Shown one piece after another: positions 44,252-52,284 of a stretch of DNA of 64,000 nt. This stretch comes from Streptomyces tsukubensis (GTDB lineage: Bacteria > Actinomycetota > Actinomycetes > Streptomycetales > Streptomycetaceae). A program made the translations under genes and the position numbers. Where the stretch lies: assembly GCF_009296025.1 (NCBI RefSeq), contig NZ_CP045178.1, positions 5,704,001 through 5,768,000 on the forward strand. The letters are read 5' to 3'. The notes below the pieces were generated by a model. That model searched no databases and was not told the DNA's origin. It was given only the letters and a program-made list of their open reading frames with translations. Every line of letters begins with the position of its first letter. The stretch's first letter is position 1.

Positions 44252-44279
44252 CGCCCCCGTACGATCTCGTACGGGGGCG
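44252..44279. terminator. hairpin terminator after marC
   Basis: cgcccccgtacga (44252-44264) and tcgtacgggggcg (44267-44279) form a 13-base perfect inverted repeat preceded by an A-run and 20 bases after the marC stop. Confidence 0.75.
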
Positions 44280-44390
44280 CCGGACTCTCTTCAATTCCGT
44301 ACCGCGCGCTCGCGTCCCCGAGATGCGGGGGAGTGCGGGCGGGCGGGGTGCGTGAGGCTCGCGACTACAAGTGACAGTCGTCCATATGCG

Positions 44391-44543
44391 TTACGAAGCC
44401 GGTGATTCGGCCGGCCGGATGTAAAGGCGCTGGCCCAGTTCCGCGGCCTGCTGCACGATCCGGTTGACGGAGGCGGCGTCAACGACGGTGCTGTCCACTG
44501 CGGAACCGTCCACGTCGTCAAGGCGCATGATCTCGAAGCGCAT
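44391..44543 (-). CDS. 50-residue conserved small protein
   Basis: MRFEIMRLDDVDGSAVDS at the start and SVNRIVQQAAELGQRLYIRPAES near the end; the acidic first half and helical second half show normal streptomycete codon bias. A gggag ribosome site lies nine bases upstream of the ATG. It is transcribed away from the NYN-domain gene across an AT-rich promoter region. No domain is recognised. Confidence 0.72.
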   Translation of the reverse strand: MRFEIMRLDDVDGSAVDSTVVDAASVNRIVQQAAELGQRLYIRPAESPAS

Positions 44544-44696
44544 ACTGGCTTCTCCCTTCGTCCGGGGTGATCCTCCTGAAGGAGAACTATGGGTGTGGGA
44601 CAAAGTCTTGTCCCCCTCTACGACCGGACCGTTGCCCGACCGTTAAGAGTGGATTGCGTGACTCGTGTGCCCCGCGTTCCTGATGGGTACAACGAC

Positions 44697-44736
44697 TTGC
44701 CCTAGGCAATCATTCCCTACGCTAAAGAAAATTTTC
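44697..44736. promoter_or_regulatory. AT-rich divergent promoter region with two palindromes
   Basis: ttgcc-cta-ggcaa (44697-44709) and gaaaattttc (44727-44736) are short perfect palindromes within the most AT-rich stretch of the window. It lies between the 50-residue gene and the NYN nuclease gene. A regulator-binding or promoter role is inferred only. Confidence 0.4.
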
Positions 44737-44808
44737 AGCCGTCTAATTACTCGTCGGTAGCGAGACGGGTTGTGTTCGCTGAGTGACGGCGCGGACAATG
44801 AGGCACAT

Positions 44809-45705
44809 ATGAACGAGGAACTGGCGGAGATCAGCGCCCGCATCGACCGCACCAACGAGCTGCTCGCGCGCGTAGTCGCGGAAGTGGCCAAGACGCCGTC
44901 CACCCACGCGATCTTCGTGGACGCCGGATATCTGTACGCGGCCGCGGGCCGCCTCGTCGCGGGTACGGAGGACAGGCGCGCCTTCGACCTCGACACGGAA
45001 GGGCTGCTCGACGCCCTCATCGACAAGGCGCGCACGATCTTCGCCGACAGCCGGCTGCTACGTGTCTACTGGTACGACGGCGCCCGGCGCCGCATCCACA
45101 CCGCCGAGCAGCAGAGCATCGCGGAACTGCCCGACGTCAAGGTGCGGCTCGGCAACCTCAACGCCAACAACCAGCAGAAGGGTGTCGACTCCCTCATCCG
45201 CACGGACCTGGAGTCCCTGGCCAGGCACCGCGCCATCAGCGACGCGGCACTGATCGGCGGTGACGAGGACCTGGTCTCCGCGGTCGAGGCCGCCCAGGGG
45301 TATGGCGCCCGTGTCCACCTGTGGGGCGTCGATGCACCCGAGGGGCGCAACCAGGCGGAGCCGCTGCTGTGGGAGGTCGACAGTCAGCGCACCTTCGACC
45401 TCGACTTCTTCAAGCCGTACATCACCCGGCGCACCGTCATCTCCTTCGACTCCACGACCGTGCCGCGTCCGACGCGCGAGGACGTGCGTTTCGTCGGTGC
45501 CCGCATCGCGGCGACCTGGCTCGCCTCGCGCGGCCGGGAGGCCCTGGTCGACCTGCTGCCCGGCCACCCCTATCTGCCGGGCTCCGTCGACCAGGACCTG
45601 CTCGTCGAGGCGGAGGGGCTGCTCCAGTACTCGCTGCGCGGTCAGTCCGACCTGCGGCGGGCGCTGCGGGACGGATTCTGGGAGCACCTCAGGGCCCAGT
45701 ACTGA
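44809..45705 (+). CDS. NYN domain protein, putative PIN-like ribonuclease
   Basis: A 298-residue protein. After an N-terminal helix (EELAEISARIDRTNELLARVVAEV), the NYN domain shows the acidic metal-binding residues in IFVDAGYLYAA, KGVDSLIRTDL and ALIGGDEDLVSAVEAA. Relatives are Limkain-b1-like nucleases acting on RNA. The C-terminal ~90 residues are extra (RFVGARIAATWLASRGREALVDLLPGHPYLPG). ATG with tgagg upstream. Confidence 0.87.
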   Translation: MNEELAEISARIDRTNELLARVVAEVAKTPSTHAIFVDAGYLYAAAGRLVAGTEDRRAFDLDTEGLLDALIDKARTIFADSRLLRVYWYDGARRRIHTAEQQSIAELPDVKVRLGNLNANNQQKGVDSLIRTDLESLARHRAISDAALIGGDEDLVSAVEAAQGYGARVHLWGVDAPEGRNQAEPLLWEVDSQRTFDLDFFKPYITRRTVISFDSTTVPRPTREDVRFVGARIAATWLASRGREALVDLLPGHPYLPGSVDQDLLVEAEGLLQYSLRGQSDLRRALRDGFWEHLRAQY

Positions 45706-45784
45706 GGCGTCGTACCGGGGGTGGGCGGACCGCGCCCGAGCCGCCGCGCCGGTACTGAGCGGGACCGTCCGGGGGCGTCGCGCC

Positions 45785-46684
45785 CTACGCCCGGTGGCGG
45801 TCCCAGAAACCGGTGAGCGCGGTCGCCGTGGGTGGCGGACGGTCCGTGTTCGGCGAGTGGCCCGCTCCCTTTATCACCGTCCGCTCCGCCCCCAGCCGTA
45901 CGGCCATGTCGTCGAAGAGCGGTACCGGCCAGGTGTCGTCGCTCTCACCCGAGATGACGTGCACGGGGACCGGAAGCGCGGCCAGCTCCGCGACCCGGTC
46001 GGGTTCCTTCGTCAACTGGGCACCCGTGGTGATCAGTTGAACGGCGTTGTGGCGCATCCAGCGGGTGCGCAGGAGGTCCGCCTCCGCGGCGACCGCCGGG
46101 TCCCGCGCGACGGGCCCCTGGGCGGCGGCGCCCGTCTCCGCCTCCTCCGGCGGGTCCAACGACTCGATCGCCGCCCACACCTGGGCCATGTCCATCACGG
46201 AGAGAGCGTCGGAGAGCAGTTTCACGCGCTCCCGCTGCGGGCGCGAGATCTTCGCGGGCCCTGAGGACATCAGCGTCAGTGAGGCGAACGGTGCCGGGTC
46301 CATCAGGACCGCGGCACGGGCGATCTGACCGCCGAGCGAGTGTCCGAGCAGGTGTACGGGAGGCCCGAGTGCCTCGACCTGTGCCAGTACGTCGAGAGCC
46401 AGCTCACGCTGGGCGTAGGGAGCGGGATCGTCGGGCCCCGCGGTCTCGTACTGCCCCCTGCCGTCCACCGCCACCGTCCGGTACCCGGCCGAAGACAAGG
46501 GGTCCAGCAGGGCGATGAAGTCCTCCTTGCTGCCGGTGAACCCCGGCAGCAGCAGGACGGTCGCGGGCTCGCGGGAGTGGTCACCGCGAGGGGGCGCGTC
46601 CAGGATCGCGAAATCCCCGCGCGAAGTGGCCAGCCGGGCCGCGCGGGCGCAGGAAGGGGGCGTGAAGGTCGGGGGCCTGCTCAT
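45785..46684 (-). CDS. alpha/beta-hydrolase
   Basis: The 299-residue serine hydrolase has LLLPGFTGSKEDF (oxyanion region), nucleophile GHSLGG, a late acid in SGESDDTWP and His in GAGHSPNTDRP. A cap region lies around 150-210. Substrate unknown. It is convergent with the NYN gene. The upstream 46700-46860 spacer has repeated gagggtcgggagtccgag units. Confidence 0.87.
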   Translation of the reverse strand: MSRPPTFTPPSCARAARLATSRGDFAILDAPPRGDHSREPATVLLLPGFTGSKEDFIALLDPLSSAGYRTVAVDGRGQYETAGPDDPAPYAQRELALDVLAQVEALGPPVHLLGHSLGGQIARAAVLMDPAPFASLTLMSSGPAKISRPQRERVKLLSDALSVMDMAQVWAAIESLDPPEEAETGAAAQGPVARDPAVAAEADLLRTRWMRHNAVQLITTGAQLTKEPDRVAELAALPVPVHVISGESDDTWPVPLFDDMAVRLGAERTVIKGAGHSPNTDRPPPTATALTGFWDRHRA

Positions 46685-46880
46685 GCCCCCGAGGCTAGCC
46701 GGGCGACGGCCGGTTCGGTGAGGGGACCGGGACGGGGAGGGGGTTCCAAGGCCGGATCCCGAGGGTCGGGGTGGGAGGGCCGGAGTCCGAGGGTCGGGAG
46801 TCCGAGGGACGGGGTTCGAGGGCCGGGATCACACCCTGCCGCTCCTCTCGCGGGCGGAGAGGCGGCTACGAGGTACGACG

Positions 46881-46919
46881 AAGGCCCGGCCCGGCGGTGC
46901 TCGCCCGGGGCCGGGCCTT
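46881..46919 (-). terminator. hairpin terminator after the helicase gene
   Basis: aaggcccggccc (46881-46892) pairs with gggccgggcctt (46908-46919), with extra pairing ggcg/cgcc inside the loop. It ends just ten bases beyond the helicase stop. Confidence 0.75.
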
Positions 46920-46929
46920 GTGGAGAGGG

Positions 46930-48699
46930 TCAGCTCTCCGGGGACTCCGTCGTCTTGCGCGTACGGCGTCGGCGGGTGGGCGCCGCCGGTTCGTCGGACG
47001 CGGCCTGCGGTGCCTTCTCCTCCGCTGCGGGTGTCTGCTTCGGCTCCGCGGCCTTGCGGGTACGCCGACGGGGCTTCGCCACCGGGGCCTCGGCGGGCTC
47101 CGCGGGCAGCTCGGGGGCGGCCGTCTCGATCGCCACCTCCGCCGCCGCGCCCGCTCCGGCGCGTGTACGGCGCCGACGACGGGGCGTACGGGGCTCCGTC
47201 GCCTCGGTGACCGCCTCTGCGGCGGCCGGGACGGTGACCGGCTCTGCCACGGCCACTGCCGCGGTCTCCGCCGCCACGGGCTCACCCGAGCGGGTACGGC
47301 GCCTGCGGCGCGGGGCACGGGCGGGACGCTCGCGCTCCTGCGCGGGTGCGGCCACCTCGACCGTGCCGGCGCGGGGCTTGCCGCCACCGCGCGGGGCGCG
47401 GCTGCCGCGTCCACCGGTCTCGCCGAGATCCTCCACGACCTCCGCGCCGAGGCCGGCGCGGGTGCGGGAACCACGCGGCAGTACACCCTTGGTGCCCGCG
47501 GGGATGCCCAGCTCCTCGTAGAGGTGGGCCGACGTGGAGTACGTCTCCGGCGGGTCGTTGAAGTCGAGGTCGAGCGCCTTGTTGATGAGCTGCCAGCGCG
47601 GGATGTCGTCCCAGTCGACCAGGGTGACGGCGATGCCGGACTTGCCCGCGCGACCGGTGCGGCCGATGCGGTGCAGGTAGGTCTTCTCGTCTTCCGGCGT
47701 CTGGTAGTTGATGACGTGGGTCACATCGTCCACGTCGATACCGCGGGCGGCGACGTCGGTGCAGACGAGGACGTCCACCTTGCCGTTGCGGAAGGCGCGC
47801 AGCGCCTGCTCGCGGGCGCCCTGGCCGAGGTCGCCGTGGACGGCTCCCGAGGCGAAGCCGCGGCGTTCGAGCTGCTCGGCGATGTCGGCGGCCGTCCGCT
47901 TCGTCCTGCAGAAGATCATCGCGAGGCCGCGGCCCTCCGCCTGGAGGATGCGGGAGACCATCTCCGGCTTGTCCATGTTGTGCGCGCGGAAGACGTGCTG
48001 CTTGGTGTTGGCCACCGTCGCGCCCGCGTCGTCGGGAGAGGTCGCGCTGATGTGTGTCGGCTGCGACATGTAGCGGCGGGCGAGGCCGATCACGGCGCCC
48101 GGCATCGTCGCGGAGAACAGCATGGTCTGGCGGCGGACCGGCAGCATGTTGATGATCTTCTCGACGTCGGGCAGGAAGCCCAGGTCGAGCATCTCGTCGG
48201 CCTCGTCGAGGACGAGGCAGCGCACATGGCTGAGGTCGAGCTTCTTCTGGCCCGCCAGGTCGAGGAGGCGTCCTGGGGTGCCGACGATCACGTCGACGCC
48301 CTTCTTCAACGCCTCGACCTGAGGTTCGTAGGCACGGCCGCCATATATGGCGAGCACCCGCACATTGCGGGCCTTGCCGGCGGTCAGCAGGTCGTTGGTG
48401 ACCTGGGTGCACAGTTCGCGGGTGGGAACGACGATCAGCGCCTGGGGCGCCTCCGTCAGCTTCTCCGGGGCCGCGCGCCCCGCCTCGACGTCGGCGGGCA
48501 CGGTGACGCGCTCAAGCAGCGGCAGGCCGAAGCCCAGCGTCTTGCCTGTGCCCGTCTTGGCCTGGCCGATCACGTCGGAGCCGGAGAGGGCGACCGGGAG
48601 GGTCATCTCCTGGATGGGGAAGGGGCTGATGATGCCAACGGCCTCAAGGGCCTCCGCTGTCTCGGGAAGGATCCCGAGCTCTCGAAAAGTCGTAGTCAG
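46930..48699 (-). CDS. DEAD-box RNA helicase with apparent CTG start
   Basis: An RhlE/CshA-type helicase of 589 residues: Q motif FPIQEMTLPVAL, motif I AKTGTGKT at 47-54, DEAD at 165-168, SAT, and motif VI HRIGRTGR. The C-terminal ~150 residues carry four basic blocks (RRRRRTR, RRRRRTR, RRRTR, RRRRTR) that probably bind RNA. The family N-terminus TTTFRELGILPETAEALEAVGI extends upstream of the first ATG (48606). Only a CTG at 48699, eight bases after agagg, can start it. It matches the Rv3211 position. Confidence 0.88.
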   Translation of the reverse strand: MTTTFRELGILPETAEALEAVGIISPFPIQEMTLPVALSGSDVIGQAKTGTGKTLGFGLPLLERVTVPADVEAGRAAPEKLTEAPQALIVVPTRELCTQVTNDLLTAGKARNVRVLAIYGGRAYEPQVEALKKGVDVIVGTPGRLLDLAGQKKLDLSHVRCLVLDEADEMLDLGFLPDVEKIINMLPVRRQTMLFSATMPGAVIGLARRYMSQPTHISATSPDDAGATVANTKQHVFRAHNMDKPEMVSRILQAEGRGLAMIFCRTKRTAADIAEQLERRGFASGAVHGDLGQGAREQALRAFRNGKVDVLVCTDVAARGIDVDDVTHVINYQTPEDEKTYLHRIGRTGRAGKSGIAVTLVDWDDIPRWQLINKALDLDFNDPPETYSTSAHLYEELGIPAGTKGVLPRGSRTRAGLGAEVVEDLGETGGRGSRAPRGGGKPRAGTVEVAAPAQERERPARAPRRRRRTRSGEPVAAETAAVAVAEPVTVPAAAEAVTEATEPRTPRRRRRTRAGAGAAAEVAIETAAPELPAEPAEAPVAKPRRRTRKAAEPKQTPAAEEKAPQAASDEPAAPTRRRRTRKTTESPES

Positions 48700-49092
48700 G
48701 GTGTTGCCTCTTCTGTGAGACGCGGTGCGAGGCGAACGCTGGGGTCTTGACCGTGCCAGGAACCGCCGGCCGCTGTACGGGGACGGGCCGTGTCGCGCGG
48801 GACCACTGCCGACGCTCAGAGCACTCGAACCGCTGAGGATCCCCTCCTCCGCCGTACGCGTTGTCCGTACTGCCGGGAGGGCTGTCAGGTCGGAGCCGAT
48901 CGGGCCACCGACCGGGCATCCTCATTTGTGCTTTTCATACTTTTAGCACTCGGCCCGACGAATATTCGGCGGGCGCATTACCACTGTACCCCGGAACGGC
49001 GCAGGCATGTCCGGTGAACCCCTCACGTCATGGTCGTCACACTCTTTGACCAGGGACTCATCGGAAGCGGTCTGCGGGCTATTGTGCGGTTC
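48700..49092. other. gene-free divergent region with AT-rich palindrome
   Basis: This 393-base interval between the helicase and the ferritin-like gene contains cccgacgaatattcggcggg (48954-48973), nearly a perfect palindrome, and an inverted pair gtgct/agcac (48928-48949) enclosing an A/T run. It is likely the helicase promoter and its long leader. Confidence 0.45.
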
Positions 49093-49818
49093 ATGGAGAC
49101 GTCTGACAACGCCGCATCCCCCACCGCCCCCGCCGTCCGGGACTGGGCCGCCGCCGCGGTCGACCCGCAGTACAGGGCGGCGGTCGTGGACCTGCTCGGG
49201 GCTCTCGCCTACGGCGAGCTGTCCGCCTTCGAGCGGCTGGCCGAGGACGCGAAGCTCGCTCCCACCCTCGGTGACAAGGCGGAGCTGGCGAAGATGGCCT
49301 CCGCGGAGTTCCACCACTTCGAGCAGTTGCGGAACCGTCTCACGGCGATCGACGCGGACGCGACAGCGGCCATGGAGCCGTTCGCCACCGCGCTCGACGA
49401 GTTCCACCGCCAGACAGCCCCCTCGGACTGGCTGGAGGGGCTCGTCAAGGCGTACGTCGGTGACTCGATCGCCAGTGACTTCTACCGCGAGGTGGCCGCC
49501 AGACTGGACGGCGACACCAAGGAACTCGTCCTCGCGGTCCTCGACGACACGGGCCACGCCAGCTTCGCCGTCGAGAAGGTGCGGGCCGCGATCGAGGCGG
49601 ACCCCCGCGTCGGCGGCCGGCTCGCCCTGTGGGCGCGGCGGCTGATGGGGGAGGCACTCTCCCAGGCCCAGCGTGTGGTGGCCGAGCGGGACGCACTGTC
49701 GACCATGCTGGTCGGCGGGGTCGCGGACGGCTTCGACCTCGCGGAGGTCGGGCGGATGTTCTCCCGGATCACCGAGGCCCACACCAAGCGCATGGCGGCC
49801 CTGGGACTCGCGGCCTGA
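49093..49818 (+). CDS. ferritin-like (MiaE_2 type) protein
   Basis: The 241-residue helical protein contains the di-iron ligands pattern AYGELSAFERLAEDAK, ASAEFHHFEQ and YVGDSIASDFYREV ... GHASFAVEK, as in the MiaE-like ferritin fold. The tRNA-hydroxylase activity of MiaE is not proven for actinobacterial members. ATG at 49093 (METSDNA) is chosen. It stands beside the helicase as Rv3210c does beside Rv3211. Confidence 0.82.
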   Translation: METSDNAASPTAPAVRDWAAAAVDPQYRAAVVDLLGALAYGELSAFERLAEDAKLAPTLGDKAELAKMASAEFHHFEQLRNRLTAIDADATAAMEPFATALDEFHRQTAPSDWLEGLVKAYVGDSIASDFYREVAARLDGDTKELVLAVLDDTGHASFAVEKVRAAIEADPRVGGRLALWARRLMGEALSQAQRVVAERDALSTMLVGGVADGFDLAEVGRMFSRITEAHTKRMAALGLAA

Positions 49819-49833
49819 AGCGTGAGACCTGAG

Positions 49834-49849
49834 GCGTGAGGCCTCACGC
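49834..49849. terminator. perfect 16-bp palindrome after the ferritin-like gene
   Basis: gcgtgaggcctcacgc is fully self-complementary and lies 16 bases after the stop codon. It is probably part of transcription termination. Confidence 0.45.
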
Positions 49850-49865
49850 GCGAGGCGAAGTGCCC

Positions 49866-49896
49866 CGATCGGACTCCCCTGTCGCAAGGGCGCCCA
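49866..49896 (+). repeat. degenerate solo arm of the dispersed repeat
   Basis: cgatcggactcccctgtcg followed by caagggcgccca matches the arm seen at 1396-1432 with a few changes. Two further degraded copies (gagcggagtcc, gagcggagtgc) follow to about 49940. Confidence 0.5.
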
Positions 49897-49964
49897 AGTG
49901 CCCCGAGCGGAGTCCACAGTTGCCTGAGCGGAGTGCGGGGGCCTGCCGCGGGCGCGTCCCGCTC

Positions 49965-50237
49965 CTATGCCGGCGCGGACGTCGTACGGCGCATCCTGCG
50001 TGACGGCCGCAGCAGCAGTGACAGCAGCGCCGCGGAGACGGCGACCGCTCCGATGAGGGTGAGCAGCCCGTGGCCGGGGCCGAGAGCCGTGTGGGTCACG
50101 AACGCGCCGAAGAGTCCGCCGGCGGCGCCTGTGGCGTACACGAGGCTCCGGACCGGCAGTCGATGCGGCAGGCTGTGGGCCGCGGCCCAGGCCATGGCGA
50201 GACCGAGGACGACGGAGCCGAGCGCTTCAAAGATCAT
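49965..50237 (-). CDS. small membrane protein
   Basis: The 90-residue product starts MIFEALGSVVLGLAMAWAAAH, with about three hydrophobic segments (residues 5-20, 32-48, 56-75) and a basic tail RPSRRMRRTT. ATG at 50237 has gggaggaa upstream. No family recognised. It sits between the ferritin-like gene and a perfect hairpin. Confidence 0.72.
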   Translation of the reverse strand: MIFEALGSVVLGLAMAWAAAHSLPHRLPVRSLVYATGAAGGLFGAFVTHTALGPGHGLLTLIGAVAVSAALLSLLLRPSRRMRRTTSAPA

Positions 50238-50380
50238 GTTTTTCCTCCCGCGCGGCCAGGTGCAAATCGGTCGTAGCGGTAGTACCCGGGGCTCGCCGGG
50301 GACAACCCTCCGCACGCCGTCGTTCACGCGAACGCGTTCCGGGGCGCGGAGGAGGTGGGGGAAATGTGGCGATTGGACAC

Positions 50381-50432
50381 AACTGTGGGGTGGGTCCCGG
50401 CGGTTGTCACCGCCGGGACCCACCCCACAGTT
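50381..50432. terminator. perfect 23-bp hairpin
   Basis: The arms at 50381-50403 (starting aactgtggggtgggtccc) and 50410-50432 are perfectly complementary around the six-base loop ttgtca. No T-tract follows. It lies upstream of the small membrane gene and downstream of DUF3107 on the same strand, so it probably insulates them. Confidence 0.65.
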
Positions 50433-50481
50433 CCGTTCTCCGGCGGTGGCCACGGGCCCCCCGCCTGATCGCGAGGCCCCC

Positions 50482-50649
50482 TAAGGGGTCCTTGCAATAT
50501 GGGCGCCCGGGCCGCGGGGGCCGGCACCGCACCTCGCGGCGTTGCCGAAAAGCCCTAGTAGCTCCGCTACGAGGGCTCTCCGGCGCCTTGCGATGCACGG
50601 CACCAGCCCCCGCGACCTGATCGGACTCCCATATTGCGAGGACCCCTAA
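50482..50649. repeat. full-length 168-bp foldback repeat
   Basis: The outer arms taaggggtccttgcaatat (50482-50503) and cccatattgcgaggacccc (50628-50649) pair. Inner segments around gccgcggggg and ggcaccg also pair, and the centre agccctagtagc/gctacgagggct (50551-50577) closes the hairpin. It is the longest member of the family with partial copies at 1396, 18368 and 49866. Its right end includes the DUF3107 stop codon. Confidence 0.7.
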
Positions 50650-50879
50650 AGAGCGCTGAAGCCGACCTTGCGCACGGCGGGCTCGCCGATCTCCACATAC
50701 GCGAGGCGGTCGGAAGGGACCAGGACCTTGCGGCCGTGGTCGTCCTTGAGGCTCAACAGCTGTGACTTGCCGGCCAGCGCATCGGCCACGGCCTGCTCGA
50801 CCTCCTCGGCGGTCTGAGCGCTCTCCACAACGATCTCGCGAGGCGCGTGCTGCACGCCGATCTTGACCTCCACGGCCAT
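50646..50879 (-). CDS. DUF3107 protein (TB9.4-like)
   Basis: The 77-residue protein MAVEVKIGVQHAPREIVVES ... LAYVEIGEPAVRKVGFSAL matches actinobacterial DUF3107 (Rv3208A) in length and sequence; it has probable small beta-alpha fold and no known function. The stop codon TAG lies within the repeat element described above. The TetR gene lies just upstream on the same strand, as in mycobacteria. Confidence 0.88.
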   Translation of the reverse strand: MAVEVKIGVQHAPREIVVESAQTAEEVEQAVADALAGKSQLLSLKDDHGRKVLVPSDRLAYVEIGEPAVRKVGFSAL

Positions 50880-51027
50880 GTCCCTCCGACGTCACTGATG
50901 TGCGCGGGCGTCCGCGCCGTACCCAGCACACATTAGCCCGGTGAGGGGACGCGTACGTGGCGGTGCCGCTCGCCGGTAGCGAACACCGTATTCCCCGCCG
51001 GTGACATCTCCCCCGGTGCGAAGGGGA

Positions 51028-51669
51028 TCAGTGGCCCTCTGTCGCGTGCAGCGGGAATCCCGCGATACCGCGCCAGGCCAGCGATGTGAGCAACTGCACC
51101 GCCGTGTCCCTCGGCACGCTGCGGTCACTGTGCAGCCAAGAGCGGGCGACGACCTGCGCCAGACCCCCCAGCCCGGAGGCGAGGAGCATCGACTCGTCCT
51201 TGGAGAGCCCGGTGTCCTCCGCGATGACCTCGCAGATGGCCTCCGCGCACTGGAAGGTGACCCGGTCCACCCGCTCCCGTACGGCGGGCTCGTTGGTCAG
51301 GTCCGACTCGAAGACCAGCCGGAAGGCGCCGCCCTCGTCCTCCACGTACTTGAAGTACGCGTCCATGGTGGCCTCGACGCGCAGCTTGTTGTCCGTGGTG
51401 GAGGCCAGTGCGCTGCGCACCGCGTGGAGCAGGGCCTCGCAGTGCTGGTCGAGCAGGGCGAGATACAGGTCGAGCTTGCCGGGGAAGTGCTGGTACAGCA
51501 CCGGCTTGCTGACACCCGCCCGCTCGGCGATGTCGTCCATCGCCGCCGCGTGGTAACCCTGGGCGACGAACACCTCCTGAGCGGCCCCCAGCAACTGGTT
51601 GCGTCGAGCACGGCGCGGCAGACGTGTGCCGCGCGGGCGTGCCGCGTCTGTCTGCTCGATGGCTGTCAC
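51028..51669 (-). CDS. TetR family transcriptional regulator
   Basis: The 213-residue regulator has an N-terminal HTH, LLGAAQEVFVAQGYHAAAMDDIAERAGVSKPVLYQHFPGKLDLYLALL, and a C-terminal ligand domain (LRVEATMDAYFKYVEDEGGAFRLVF). It corresponds to Rv3208 by position. The GTG at 51669 has gggaggcggc upstream. It may autoregulate through the palindrome at 51725. Confidence 0.9.
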   Translation of the reverse strand: MTAIEQTDAARPRGTRLPRRARRNQLLGAAQEVFVAQGYHAAAMDDIAERAGVSKPVLYQHFPGKLDLYLALLDQHCEALLHAVRSALASTTDNKLRVEATMDAYFKYVEDEGGAFRLVFESDLTNEPAVRERVDRVTFQCAEAICEVIAEDTGLSKDESMLLASGLGGLAQVVARSWLHSDRSVPRDTAVQLLTSLAWRGIAGFPLHATEGH

Positions 51670-51724
51670 GCCGCCTCCCAGGATCGTCCGTGTGCGGGAT
51701 GTGCCGCGTATGCCATCGTACTTT

Positions 51725-51735
51725 TCGGTAACCGA
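51725..51735. promoter_or_regulatory. candidate TetR operator
   Basis: tcggtaaccga is a perfect 5+1+5 palindrome located 56 bases upstream of the TetR start codon, in an AT-richer patch, a usual position for self-repression. Confidence 0.35.
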
Positions 51736-51876
51736 GGTGCGCGCGGCGCGAACGCAGAATTTCACGGAGTGGACCACTCCGGAAACCGGCGGCAAGCGGG
51801 CGCAAAGGGAAACGGCGGACGGGCGGGGTCGCGGCCCGCCGTCCAAAACCCCACCCGTCCGGGCCGCCCCCGAGCC

Positions 51877-52095
51877 CTACCGGTACTCGTCGTCGTCGGC
51901 GGGGACGGCGCGGGCCTGCTCGGCGGCGTCCGCCTCGTCGACCTCGCCCCCGGCGCCCTCCTCGGCCTGCTCCTCGTCGCCCTCGCGCAGCGGCCTCCGC
52001 TGCTCCACGGCGTCCGCCTCCGGTACCTCCGTGGGGAGTTCCGTCTCGTCGCTGTCGCCTTCGGCCCTCTCGGGCCTGCCCGGTCCTGTGGTCAT
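51877..52095 (-). CDS. small acidic protein
   Basis: A 72-residue, very acidic product (about 22 Asp/Glu) beginning MTTGPGRPERAEGDSDETELP and ending ADDDEYR. No hydrophobic core is apparent, so it is probably disordered. aaagggg lies upstream. The codon pattern is normal. Function unknown. Confidence 0.62.
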   Translation of the reverse strand: MTTGPGRPERAEGDSDETELPTEVPEADAVEQRRPLREGDEEQAEEGAGGEVDEADAAEQARAVPADDDEYR

Positions 52096-52284
52096 GTGGT
52101 CCCCTTTCGTGGACGCGGTGCCGCCGCTTCGCGGGTACCGGGGCGCGTACCCGAGCGCCCGGCCCGCGAACGGGGCCGTCACCGCCGCCGAGTACGAGCC
52201 TAGGAGAGCCCGCGGGCCCCCGCTACGCGACGTGTGACGGCGAACACGCGGGCCGAGGTGTGATCGTCTCGTAACATTGCGGTC

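Noticed and set aside
48606..48608. ATG at 48606 as helicase start
   Set aside because: It would remove the conserved N-terminal residues just before the Q motif.
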